Virus record (IMG/VR): IMGVR_UViG_3300025674_000039
Coordinates: 1-61,460 of that record
Reading direction: 5' to 3' (one strand)
DNA length: 61,460 nt
Origin: a virus
Positions 50,571 to 57,435 of this stretch are shown in pieces (within the stretch, counting starts at the first letter, position 1; every line of letters begins with the position of its first letter). The position numbers were made by a program, and so were the translations under genes. The notes beneath the pieces are model-generated. The model searched no databases. It worked only from the letters and a program-made list of their open reading frames with translations, and was not told where the DNA came from.

Positions 50571-51596
50571 ATGTTTTTTGCAAATCTTTTTAATTTTAGT
50601 GCTAATGATATTGAAAAAAATATCTTTGATTTAGGTCACAATTCCTTCTTTCTTTGCTTACTACCCTATGAGCAAAAAAAGGAGGTTTTGTCGTCCATAA
50701 ATCCTGAAGCACAATCTGCGTTAAAATATATTCTTAATATCAAAGAAAAATTTGTAGAAGATATTGATGATGCAAAATACGTAATACAGACACCTGAGAA
50801 AATCAATACTGACATTTATCTTTACGGTAAACATTATATGAGTTGGTGTCCTAATCATGGTGCTAAAGCGGTTTATTTCTATGGAGCAGCTGACACCAGA
50901 CCAATTTATCTACACAAAGATTGGGGATGTCAAGCAAAAGATTTCATTTTGTTTAGATATGGTGGAAGAAATACTGAGAAGTGGCACAATACATTTTCAA
51001 TTCCATACATTGTAAATGATAACTTTAATAATGTTTTTTTACCAAAAAAATTAAGTATTTCTTATTGCGGATATCCACATAATTGGATATTCAAAAAGAG
51101 AGTAGTTGATACTATACATCAATATGAATATTCAGATTTCATCATTAGGGATCGTTGGGGTGGGAATTGTGTTGATGATGGTAAAAATTATGACTCGTAT
51201 AACTTTGGACCATCTAAAGATATGAGAGATGAATTTTTTGATAATATGGAGAGAAATTTATATGCCTTGATTGTAAGAGGAATGAATAATGCTTCGATAA
51301 GATTGTTCGAAGCATTTATGATGGGAAGAATACCTGTAATCATCAATAGTGATATGATTCTACCATTTGAAGATCAGATTGATTATAGAAAAAACACAGT
51401 GTTCATAACTGACTTTCATGATATTGATTCTCAAATAAGAGAATATCATGATTCACATACTGAAGAGGAATTGATTGAAATACAGAAACAGAACAGACAG
51501 ATTTGGTTGGATTATTTCAGAGTTGATGGATTCTTTTATAAAATGAAACAGTTCCTTGAGAATTATAAATACGAAAAAGAACTCATATTGAAGTAA
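50571..51596 (+). CDS. Exostosin-like glycosyltransferase (GT47-like)
   Basis: 341 aa. The C-terminal block ALIVRGMNNASIRLFEAFMM then GRIPVIINSDMILPFEDQID is the nucleotide-sugar-binding signature of exostosin-type enzymes (G..N.S.RL.EA...G.IPVII.D...LPF...ID; E247). N-terminal half is less conserved, as usual. It would add a sugar to a glycan or protein acceptor. Directly abuts the His-rich fibre tip gene and follows two oxygenases. Confidence 0.8.
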   Translation: MFFANLFNFSANDIEKNIFDLGHNSFFLCLLPYEQKKEVLSSINPEAQSALKYILNIKEKFVEDIDDAKYVIQTPEKINTDIYLYGKHYMSWCPNHGAKAVYFYGAADTRPIYLHKDWGCQAKDFILFRYGGRNTEKWHNTFSIPYIVNDNFNNVFLPKKLSISYCGYPHNWIFKKRVVDTIHQYEYSDFIIRDRWGGNCVDDGKNYDSYNFGPSKDMRDEFFDNMERNLYALIVRGMNNASIRLFEAFMMGRIPVIINSDMILPFEDQIDYRKNTVFITDFHDIDSQIREYHDSHTEEELIEIQKQNRQIWLDYFRVDGFFYKMKQFLENYKYEKELILK

Positions 51597-52373
51597 ATGG
51601 CATACGAAATATCTGGAACTACAGTTATTGCCAATGATAGAACAGTAACAGCTACAGAATTTGTAGGACTTGGTGCTCTACCTTTCGGTAGTATTATTAT
51701 TTGGTATGGTGCAACAAATACTGTTCCTAGTGGATGGAGTTTATGTAATGGAAGTAATGGAACTCCAGATTTAAGAAACAAATTCGTTGTTGGTGCTGCT
51801 AATAATCCAGGAACTTATTATGAAGTTGGTGACACTGGTGGTGCCGACGAAGTATCACTGACTGCAAACCAAGGACCATCACATACGCATACCGGAAACT
51901 CTGGAAACAATAGTGTCAACCATACTCATGGTGGTAATACCGGAAACCAGAGTGCAAACCATTCACATAGTGGTAACACTGGAAGCCAGAATAGAAACCA
52001 TACTCATAATGGTACTACTGGTGATGACTCTCCAGACCATGCTCATAATGTAAGTAATTTTCCTAATCAAAATATTGAACGCGGAAATAGAAGTAGTCAA
52101 TCTGCAAGAGATGAAAATAGAGGTACTAGGGCTACATCAGGAGCGACGGCAAGACATCAACATGCATTTACAACCAGTGGAGTTAGTGTAAACCACGAGC
52201 ATACTTTCAATACTGGAAACAATAGTGCAAACCATAGTCACTCATTCAATACTGGAAACCAGAGTGCAAATCATAGTCACACTATTTCTCTTGATGCTGG
52301 TGGTGGAAGTGGTGCTGCACACGAAAACAGACCTCCATATCATGCACTTTGCTTTATCATGAGAACTGGCTGA
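51597..52373 (+). CDS. Short fibre tip with nine HxH motifs, 258 aa
   Basis: Essentially a stand-alone tip: a beta N-terminus (SGTTVIANDRTVTATEF), the collar motif VPSGWSLCNGSNGTPDLRNK, then nine HxH motifs with the ERGNR/ARDE block in the middle, and a typical ALCFIMRTG end. The same module ends the proteins at 27477 and 36851. Family knowledge: HxH motifs coordinate iron in the T4 gp37 needle. Starts immediately after the glycosyltransferase stop. Confidence 0.85.
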   Translation: MAYEISGTTVIANDRTVTATEFVGLGALPFGSIIIWYGATNTVPSGWSLCNGSNGTPDLRNKFVVGAANNPGTYYEVGDTGGADEVSLTANQGPSHTHTGNSGNNSVNHTHGGNTGNQSANHSHSGNTGSQNRNHTHNGTTGDDSPDHAHNVSNFPNQNIERGNRSSQSARDENRGTRATSGATARHQHAFTTSGVSVNHEHTFNTGNNSANHSHSFNTGNQSANHSHTISLDAGGGSGAAHENRPPYHALCFIMRTG

Positions 52374-52552
52374 TGTCTCCTAGGAAAAATGAGTTTCCCT
52401 ATGAATCTATGCCTTGGAAACTCATTCATAAAGTAAAGAAGGGCGAAGATAAGAAAGCATGTCACTTTCAGTGTGAGGAACATATGCTGAAGTACATTAA
52501 ACGTGGTGGATACCGTAAGAATCAATATACAATTAAGCATAGAGATGGATAA
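52373..52552 (+). CDS. Hypothetical protein, 59 aa
   Basis: TGATG overlap with the fibre tip gene. Basic, with ACHFQCEEHMLKYIKRGGYR (two Cys and two His, a possible zinc site). Not recognised. Confidence 0.6.
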   Translation: MSPRKNEFPYESMPWKLIHKVKKGEDKKACHFQCEEHMLKYIKRGGYRKNQYTIKHRDG

Positions 52553-52565
52553 AGATTCTAAAATC

Positions 52566-52679
52566 ATGACAATATCAGCATTATGCTTGTTTTTTGTTGG
52601 AACTCTTGGTATAATTGCTCTTGGATACCTTCACGGAGGTATGCACATAGAAGCAGTATGGAGAAATTTACACACATGA
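52566..52679 (+). CDS. Membrane peptide, 37 aa
   Basis: One transmembrane helix (ALCLFFVGTLGIIALGYL) and a short tail with His residues. ATGA overlap with the next gene supports it being translated. Confidence 0.55.
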   Translation: MTISALCLFFVGTLGIIALGYLHGGMHIEAVWRNLHT

Positions 52680-52834
52680 CTACTCGACAGTTTGTTAGCA
52701 GCAAAGGTGATACATGGGAGTGGGAAGAAACTCCTGAATTTGTAGAAGCACTCCAAAATTACTACAAAACAGTTCGTAGTAATGATAATGCTGTTCCAGT
52801 ACCTATCCCTCCGAATAAGAAAGCGGATGCTTAA
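52676..52834 (+). CDS. Hypothetical protein, 52 aa
   Basis: Start set by the ATGA overlap. Contains WEWEETPEFVEALQNYY and a Pro-rich end (VPVPIPPNKK). Overlaps the next gene by 8 nt. Confidence 0.6.
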   Translation: MTTRQFVSSKGDTWEWEETPEFVEALQNYYKTVRSNDNAVPVPIPPNKKADA

Positions 52835-53027
52835 ATTCTTTTCCTGGTTCTTTAGATCTGATGAACCTTATAATTATAATTCAGTGATGGATTATGTTGA
52901 AAAACTAGAAGATAGGGTTTCTGTGTTAGAAGAAGAAAACATTTCTACCACAAATGCACTATATGAAATTGCAAACTCACTAGAAAGTCGTATAGATATT
53001 CTAGTTAAGGAGTTAAAAGATGTATGA
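52827..53027 (+). CDS. Coiled-coil protein with hydrophobic N-terminus, 66 aa
   Basis: N-terminal LKFFSWFF may anchor to membrane. Residues ~22-60 are a coiled coil (MDYVEKLEDRVSVLEEENI). Start fixed by overlap with the preceding stop. Function not recognised. Confidence 0.6.
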   Translation: MLKFFSWFFRSDEPYNYNSVMDYVEKLEDRVSVLEEENISTTNALYEIANSLESRIDILVKELKDV

Positions 53028-53202
53028 ATCATTGAACTGTTTTGAAGAAGCATTAAAACACTTTGGAACTAGAGTTGAAGTCATCACTGCTATGGAAGTG
53101 GCGAACAAAATTAGTTCTGAAGATGCTTATCAACAAATTAAAGCAGAAATGAAAGAACTCAAAACATGTCGTAAACATTACATAAAAAATGAAAAATGCT
53201 GA
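53020..53202 (+). CDS. Hypothetical protein, 60 aa
   Basis: AAGGAG at 53008-53013 precedes the ATG. Helical; a KISSEDAYQQIKAEMKELK segment and two Cys near the end. Overlaps the preceding gene by 8 nt and the next by 14 nt. Confidence 0.6.
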   Translation: MYESLNCFEEALKHFGTRVEVITAMEVANKISSEDAYQQIKAEMKELKTCRKHYIKNEKC

Positions 53203-53350
53203 AGAAGATTCCCTAGAGATATTCCAAAACGAGGATGGATCATTCTTAATGGAATGGGATAAAGAAGATCCAAAGTGGTCATTTTTGAACGAGTTGACAC
53301 CAGAAGAGATTCAGAGTATTATTGAACGAGGATTAAAAGAATACAACTAG
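53189..53350 (+). CDS. Hypothetical acidic protein, 53 aa
   Basis: Acidic throughout (MKNAEEDSLEIFQNEDGSF; MEWDKEDPKW), ending in a helix. Stop immediately followed by the next ATG. Not recognised. Confidence 0.55.
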   Translation: MKNAEEDSLEIFQNEDGSFLMEWDKEDPKWSFLNELTPEEIQSIIERGLKEYN

Positions 53351-53581
53351 ATGGCACTATCCAAAACTGTAGAAGATTCTTTGAACGAGGCAAAGTTAAA
53401 CCTTCGTAATGCACTAGCATTTGCTGCTAGAAGTGAGCGTCCAATGGTCTGTAGTGTTATTGCAGATCTCATTTCCAAAATCGATGGTGTCAAGAGCACC
53501 GACAGTATTCTGGATAAACTTGATGACCGAAAACTAGGGGATAGTGGGTTTTTTGGGTCAATTTTCGATCCAGATGAATAA
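53351..53581 (+). CDS. Hypothetical protein, 76 aa
   Basis: ATG adjoins the preceding stop. Two helices (NEAKLNLRNALAFAARS; VCSVIADLISKIDGV) and an acidic tail. The cp12 late promoter overlaps its end. Confidence 0.6.
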   Translation: MALSKTVEDSLNEAKLNLRNALAFAARSERPMVCSVIADLISKIDGVKSTDSILDKLDDRKLGDSGFFGSIFDPDE

Positions 53582-53584
53582 ATA
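53577..53584 (+). promoter_or_regulatory. Late promoter AATAAATA before cp12
   Basis: AATAAATA followed by C, 31 nt before the cp12 ATG and overlapping the preceding stop codon. It would make cp12 a separate late unit ending at the terminator 53860-53880. Confidence 0.6.
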
Positions 53585-53607
53585 CATCTAGCATCCCATA
53601 CAAATCC

Positions 53608-53835
53608 ATGGAAAACATCGAAGCACACATTGAGGCGGATAAAAAGATCCTTGAAAATCCAACAACCAATCCTCAACAACGTCGTCATATCGAAGCAGAA
53701 CTTCACGATCTCGAAGATTGGGTAATAAACCACAAAGAGGAAATTGAAGCAGGTGATCACCATGATCCATCTTCTCTTGAACTTTACTGTGATCAACAAC
53801 CTGGCGCACCGGAGTGCAAAATTCACGATAACTGA
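53608..53835 (+). CDS. cp12: CP12, Calvin cycle inhibitor
   Basis: 75 aa. The C-terminal LELYCDQQPGAPECKIHDN keeps the CP12 hallmark: two Cys nine residues apart (C61, C70) in YCD..P....C, the disulphide loop that inserts into GAPDH. The N-terminal half is a charged helical hairpin (NPTTNPQQRRHIEAELHDLE) as in cyanophage copies, without the N-terminal Cys pair of plant CP12. Family knowledge: CP12 binds GAPDH and phosphoribulokinase and stops the Calvin cycle; with TalC it diverts carbon to the pentose phosphate pathway. Confidence 0.9.
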   Translation: MENIEAHIEADKKILENPTTNPQQRRHIEAELHDLEDWVINHKEEIEAGDHHDPSSLELYCDQQPGAPECKIHDN

Positions 53836-53847
53836 GACAGTTTGGCA

Positions 53848-53892
53848 AGTGGCACACCGGGAGGCACATGCCTCCTTTTTTATTGCCATGAT
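53848..53892 (+). promoter_or_regulatory. Box promoter (weak): AGTGGCACA then CATGAT
   Basis: AGTGGCACA (53848-53856, 7 of 9 to ACTGTCACA) lies 39 nt upstream of CATGAT (53887-53892), with a terminator between and an ATG 27 nt downstream, the same spacing as the other box promoters. Confidence 0.4.
53860..53880 (+). terminator. Rho-independent terminator after cp12
   Basis: GGAGGC-ACAT-GCCTCC followed by six T. Separates cp12 from the next gene. Confidence 0.88.
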
Positions 53893-53913
53893 GTGGTCAG
53901 TCGCATCCACACC

Positions 53914-54186
53914 ATGTTTCACCATTCACTGACTGTCAAGGAGTGCAAGGACTACCTGATCGACAAGAAGGGTTGGACATTCGTTAAGAAGTGTCCAAAT
54001 CTGCATTATTACTATTGGAAGACCAATGGTAATGATAACTGGTCTCATAGTAAAATCTGGACTATGAAAGAAATGCGTCATAGTGTTGAGCGTATGAGGA
54101 TGCAAGATTGGTTGGATGCTGAGTATGAAAAATATCGTCAAGGTATTCAACTTTCACTGTTTTCTGATTGGGAGTATGTAAGTTGA
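53914..54186 (+). CDS. Hypothetical protein, 90 aa
   Basis: Start chosen after the cp12 terminator and box promoter; the ORF could extend upstream only through the terminator. HHSLTVKECKDYLIDKKGWTF then many aromatics (LHYYYWKTN; WSHSKIWTMKEM) suggest a small nucleic-acid or carbohydrate-binding fold, but the family is not recognised. Confidence 0.65.
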   Translation: MFHHSLTVKECKDYLIDKKGWTFVKKCPNLHYYYWKTNGNDNWSHSKIWTMKEMRHSVERMRMQDWLDAEYEKYRQGIQLSLFSDWEYVS

Positions 54187-54189
54187 GGA

Positions 54190-54233
54190 ACTGTCACAGG
54201 GGGTCGCAAGACCCCTTTCTCATGCCCTATACT
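54190..54233 (+). promoter_or_regulatory. Box promoter: ACTGTCACA then TATACT
   Basis: ACTGTCACA (54190-54198), 38 nt to TATACT (54228-54233), ATG 28 nt after the -10 start. A hairpin terminator lies between the two elements. Confidence 0.6.
54200..54219 (+). terminator. Hairpin terminator with GCAA tetraloop
   Basis: GGGGTC-GCAA-GACCCC followed by TTTCT. GNRA-capped, stable stem, modest T run. Confidence 0.75.
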
Positions 54234-54255
54234 AACTTCAGTTCAAACAAAGGCA

Positions 54256-54543
54256 ATGCTCACCGTCAACCTGACCGAACAACAACTCTCACTGCTGGAA
54301 GATCTTGTGGGTGAGAAGTTTAATGAAGTCGCACAGGCATGGTTGCCTGCTGAGGAAACAAAGGACATGAACAAACTTTGTTACAATACTCTCCTGAACC
54401 TTCGTTGTGTTCGTCTGGCAAAAGAGTATGATGAAACTTATGCCAACTGGGACAAAAATTTCTATTCTTTTGATAAGAAAGAATACTTGAAGGATGTGGG
54501 TCTTATGACAGATGAGGAACTGGTGCAGCAGGGGGTCTGCTGA
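54256..54543 (+). CDS. Hypothetical protein, 95 aa
   Basis: MLTVNLTEQQLSLLEDLV start and a mostly helical body (CYNTLLNLRCVRLAKEYDE). A similar leucine-rich opening (LNLNVHEMGILLMAMQ) occurs in the gene at 58699, and another at 59965 (IDLDIQEHEMIMDMIRS), suggesting a small paralogous family of N-terminal beta-helix proteins. Function unknown. Confidence 0.65.
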   Translation: MLTVNLTEQQLSLLEDLVGEKFNEVAQAWLPAEETKDMNKLCYNTLLNLRCVRLAKEYDETYANWDKNFYSFDKKEYLKDVGLMTDEELVQQGVC

Positions 54544-54562
54544 CCCATTTCTACCCTATACT
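54519..54562 (+). promoter_or_regulatory. Box promoter variant: ACTGGTGCA then TATACT
   Basis: ACTGGTGCA (54519-54527) 38 nt before TATACT (54557-54562), with the weak hairpin GGGTC-TGCT-GACCC (54533-54546) between and ATG 33 nt after the -10. The box and hairpin lie in the end of the preceding gene, so they evolved within coding sequence. Confidence 0.5.
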
Positions 54563-54589
54563 GATTACATCAACACAGGAGCACCACTC

Positions 54590-55051
54590 ATGGGCACTCG
54601 TTCTCGCATCGGCATTGAACTTCCTGATCACAGTGTCGTCAGTGTCTACTGCCACTGGGATGGTTATGTAGAGCACAACGGACGCATCCTGGTCGAGCAC
54701 TACCAAGACCGTGAAGCAGTCAAAGAACTGATTGATGGTGGTAGCATGTCATGTCTTCGCACGACCCAGACATGGGAGAGTAGAATCCTGAAGGATGATG
54801 ACAATAACTATATTCTTGACGAAAACGGTCAGATTCAGTACACTCACACCCGTGAACCACAACCTCAGTATCACTCAGAACGTGGTGAAGAAATCAGTGT
54901 AGAGCACACCAGTTTTGATGATTTCTGTAGTGATATATGCGGTGAAGAGTATGCTTATATGTATGATCTGAATGGTAACTGGAAAGCATTTAAGATTGGT
55001 TGGGGTAAAGAACCCACCGAGCGTGTGGATATTCCAGGATATGTGCTATAA
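54590..55051 (+). CDS. Conserved phage hypothetical protein, 153 aa
   Basis: Starts MGTRSRIGIELPDHSVVSVY then CHWDGYVEHNGRILVEHYQD, an opening that I recognise as common in phage proteins of unknown function. It ends with FKIGWGKEP. Start follows the predicted transcript start; upstream in-frame codons lie in the preceding gene. Confidence 0.75.
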   Translation: MGTRSRIGIELPDHSVVSVYCHWDGYVEHNGRILVEHYQDREAVKELIDGGSMSCLRTTQTWESRILKDDDNNYILDENGQIQYTHTREPQPQYHSERGEEISVEHTSFDDFCSDICGEEYAYMYDLNGNWKAFKIGWGKEPTERVDIPGYVL

Positions 55052-55052
55052 T
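55047..55052 (+). promoter_or_regulatory. Possible extended -10 promoter
   Basis: TGTGCTATAAT, an extended -10 form (TGn-TATAAT), inside the last codons of the preceding gene, 27 nt before the next ATG. No -35 or ACTGTCACA-type box. Confidence 0.35.
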
Positions 55053-55073
55053 AGATAAACTTGAGGATAAAAT

Positions 55074-55295
55074 ATGAAACTTGATGAATTTGGTCGAATG
55101 ACTGGTTCATTTCTTGTTATTGGTGCCTATTTTGTTATTCTTCATGTGAATATACGTTTCGGTGCCGCCATGCACATTGTAGGTGATTTGGTTTCTATTC
55201 CTTTCTTTGTAAGAACAAAGTCCTGGGATATTGTAATCATGTTAATATTTTTACTATCAATTTCCTTGTCCAAACTCCTAGCAGTAGACCTATGA
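55074..55295 (+). CDS. Membrane protein, 73 aa
   Basis: Two hydrophobic helices (SFLVIGAYFVILHV; DIVIMLIFLLSISLSKLLAV) joined by a loop with a third weaker segment. Inner membrane location likely. TTGAGGAT just upstream serves as ribosome site. ATGA overlap with the next gene. Confidence 0.65.
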   Translation: MKLDEFGRMTGSFLVIGAYFVILHVNIRFGAAMHIVGDLVSIPFFVRTKSWDIVIMLIFLLSISLSKLLAVDL

Positions 55296-55474
55296 TTGAC
55301 AGAAGTTTTCTTGATGACATGACACATGAGAACAAAGAAGTTCTAGCAGAAGATTGTGAAGATTTTCTGCTTCATCGTCACATTCCTCTCTATTCACATT
55401 CGTATGATGAGATCATCATGCAGGCAATAAAAGAAGGTTATCAATTACATAAGTGCGATAGACATGTTCGATAA
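55292..55474 (+). CDS. Hypothetical protein, 60 aa
   Basis: Coupled to the membrane protein by ATGA. Acidic helix (ENKEVLAEDCEDFLLHRH) and His/Tyr-rich second half. Overlaps the next gene by 11 nt. Confidence 0.6.
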   Translation: MIDRSFLDDMTHENKEVLAEDCEDFLLHRHIPLYSHSYDEIIMQAIKEGYQLHKCDRHVR

Positions 55475-56078
55475 GTTTATTTGGCAAAAACGTAATGCAC
55501 TTTCTCCTAATTTTTGCAATGCTTTGATTGCAAAGTTTGAGGCAGATGATAATAAGGAGCAAGGCATTACTGGTGCAGGATTAAATACTAAGTTTAAGAT
55601 ATCAACAGATTTGAATCTATCTCTTTGGGATGAATACCAATATGAAGATGAGGTATTGTTTGAATCCATAAAAAAAGGAATCAATGAATACTGTTCATAT
55701 CACAGAACTCTTCATCCTGCTTTGGATATGCAAAATAATCCAAATGTTGAGCTTGAAGATAGTGGATACCAACTGCAACGTACCAGAGTTGGTGAATACT
55801 ACAAATGGCACAATGATTTTGGTATTTACAAAAATGGTGTGCGTCTAGCGACATACATTTGGTATTTGAATGATGTTCATAAAGGTGGAGAAACTGAATT
55901 TATTGATGGGACTTTGATTAAACCAGAGCAGGGTAAGTTGATGATCTTCCCTGCCTACTGGAACTATCATCACCAGGGAAGACCACCGATCAGTAATACG
56001 AAATATATTGTAACAGGTTGGATGGTAGTCGATCCTGTGCTGGAATTGAAGAAATATAAAAACGGGACACTTGAATAA
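55464..56078 (+). CDS. Third Fe(II)/2-oxoglutarate oxygenase, prolyl hydroxylase-like
   Basis: 204 aa. YYKWHNDFG (H116, D118), the YLNDVHKGGETEF turn, then YWNYHHQGRPP (H169 or H170) and the KYIVTGW end: the classical P4H order HxD...H...K, with Lys in the position binding 2-oxoglutarate. Family members hydroxylate Pro in peptides. It is separated from the other two oxygenases by about 6 kb. Confidence 0.88.
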   Translation: MFDKFIWQKRNALSPNFCNALIAKFEADDNKEQGITGAGLNTKFKISTDLNLSLWDEYQYEDEVLFESIKKGINEYCSYHRTLHPALDMQNNPNVELEDSGYQLQRTRVGEYYKWHNDFGIYKNGVRLATYIWYLNDVHKGGETEFIDGTLIKPEQGKLMIFPAYWNYHHQGRPPISNTKYIVTGWMVVDPVLELKKYKNGTLE

Positions 56079-56122
56079 CTGTCACAAGGCACACCTATTC
56101 CTGCTCTCTGTGCCTCTATAAT
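56078..56122 (+). promoter_or_regulatory. Box promoter: ACTGTCACA then TATAAT
   Basis: ACTGTCACA (56078-56086), 39 nt to TATAAT (56117-56122), ATG 32 nt beyond. Between them AGGCACA (56087-56093) can pair with TGTGCCT (56109-56115), a hairpin without a T run, so here the box is not tied to a terminator. Confidence 0.65.
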
Positions 56123-56148
56123 AAGCATGTAGACAACGCACAGCACTC

Positions 56149-56523
56149 ATGCCTACCTTTGCTGCTTACGTCGAACAGGAGGGCGCAAGAAACGCTCTCA
56201 AGGTCAAGATCAAAGAGCATACCAAGGATCTTACCTGCCGTCTTCTGTCAAGTTTGCCTGTCAAATCACAAGATAGGTACAGGTTCTATATCAAAGAGGG
56301 ACGTAAGTACCTCAAAGTGATGATGAGCACATCATGTAACCTTGACAACACAGTTTGGCAAGAATCTGTTCACTGTTTTGTTGATAAGAAGACAGGTGAA
56401 GTGTATAAGGCAGCATCACTCAATGCTCCTGCCAAGGGTGTGCGCTTTGATCTGCGCCTGATCAAAGATCGTGAGTGGTTGATGGAGAACGCGACATGGC
56501 ATGGCGGGTATCTTTACAAGTGA
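56149..56523 (+). CDS. Hypothetical protein, 124 aa
   Basis: Basic first half with a RYRFYIKEGRKYLKVMM beta hairpin, then VHCFVDKKTGEVYKAASLNAP, a small alpha-beta fold. Conserved-looking in cyanophages from memory, function unknown. One-base overlap with the next gene. Confidence 0.7.
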   Translation: MPTFAAYVEQEGARNALKVKIKEHTKDLTCRLLSSLPVKSQDRYRFYIKEGRKYLKVMMSTSCNLDNTVWQESVHCFVDKKTGEVYKAASLNAPAKGVRFDLRLIKDREWLMENATWHGGYLYK

Positions 56524-56684
56524 TGATACCATTTAATGAAGAACAATACCGCCTCATTATGGAGGCGGTCGAAGACTATGGTATGCTAGTTGATGAAGAA
56601 ATCTCCTTCAAATGTGAGGAGATCAATGCAATCATTCAAGCACATCTTAATGAAATTCGAGCACAACCTGGTGAATTACACTAA
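56523..56684 (+). CDS. Hypothetical protein, 53 aa
   Basis: Start set by TGATG overlap. Helical acidic protein (FNEEQYRLIMEAVEDYGM). Ends inside the following gene. Confidence 0.6.
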   Translation: MIPFNEEQYRLIMEAVEDYGMLVDEEISFKCEEINAIIQAHLNEIRAQPGELH

Positions 56685-56880
56685 ACAACAACTTGTAGAC
56701 GCACTTGTGGCAGAGTGGGAGTATCTCTGCCACGATGATTTCGATCCTGATGTTGATCTTACAACAGAAGAGTATCGGGAAATGTTGGAAGAAATGACTT
56801 TTGATGAGTTAGTAGAAGAAACTAGCACTGGTGAAGGATACACTTTTGATGACTTTATGGAGAATTGGAATGTCATCTAA
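56671..56880 (+). CDS. Hypothetical protein, 69 aa, GTG start
   Basis: GTG at 56671 gives VNYTKQQLVDALVAEWEYL, like the ATG start MNYTLKQLQERV of the gene at 57436, which argues for GTG over the earlier ATG at 56650. The C-terminus is acidic with two DEL-type helices. No recognised family. Confidence 0.55.
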   Translation: MNYTKQQLVDALVAEWEYLCHDDFDPDVDLTTEEYREMLEEMTFDELVEETSTGEGYTFDDFMENWNVI

Positions 56881-56931
56881 AGAAAAACTCCTCTTTGTTT
56901 CATCGTTCATTTGGTTTTTGCATTGGGGTCA

Positions 56932-57408
56932 ATGTCTTACATCACTCATTCTGGACATGGTTATTCTAAGATCCTCTGTGAGGATATTACCTCTTGGTTT
57001 ATAAATGAGTATTTCCCACGCCATAAGATCCACCTTGAAGTGATTCATCGTGGTATGAAGCGTGAGAATGTTGTTGGACTGTGTGATGTTGAGGGTGATG
57101 TTTATCGCCCTCGACATTTTTGCATTGAATTGCAGTCCAAAATGAAGAGAGAAGAGTACATTTTGACTCTCATGCACGAATTGCATCACATGGCACAGTG
57201 GATCCGTGGTGAACTGACCTTTGCACAGGGAAAACTGTGCCATAAACGCACTCCAGTGGACAACTGGGAGTACCTGGAGCAACCACATGAGATCGAAGCA
57301 CGGGAGATGGAGCAGTATCTGTACGATCAGTACCTCCAGTGGCACGGCAGTGTGCCAGTTTGCCAAGTGTCCCAACTGTTCCCCAACCGCCTGTGTGCTG
57401 CGGCATAA
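56932..57408 (+). CDS. HELHH zinc metalloprotease-like protein, 158 aa
   Basis: HELHHMAQW at residues 82-90 is an HExxH zinc motif; ALREMEQ-type text downstream (IEAREMEQYLYDQY) supplies the third ligand candidate (E). The small size and position recall SprT-like/WLM-type phage peptidases. Whether it cleaves anything is unknown. The start ATG 56932 has GGGG just upstream. The C-terminal ~20 residues (VPVCQVSQLFPNRL) overlap the next box promoter, hence odd in composition. Confidence 0.75.
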   Translation: MSYITHSGHGYSKILCEDITSWFINEYFPRHKIHLEVIHRGMKRENVVGLCDVEGDVYRPRHFCIELQSKMKREEYILTLMHELHHMAQWIRGELTFAQGKLCHKRTPVDNWEYLEQPHEIEAREMEQYLYDQYLQWHGSVPVCQVSQLFPNRLCAAA

Positions 57409-57409
57409 T
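57366..57409 (+). promoter_or_regulatory. Box promoter variant: AGTGTCCCA then CATAAT
   Basis: AGTGTCCCA (57366-57374, 7 of 9 to ACTGTCACA) 38 nt before CATAAT (57404-57409); ATG 32 nt after. Lies in the end of the metalloprotease gene. Confidence 0.45.
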
Positions 57410-57435
57410 ATGTTCATGTCAAGGGAACCACACCC

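Noticed and set aside
53347-53925. 192-aa open frame on the minus strand across cp12
   Set aside because: cp12 and its neighbour are recognisable on the plus strand, and the antisense product resembles no protein and would cross a terminator.
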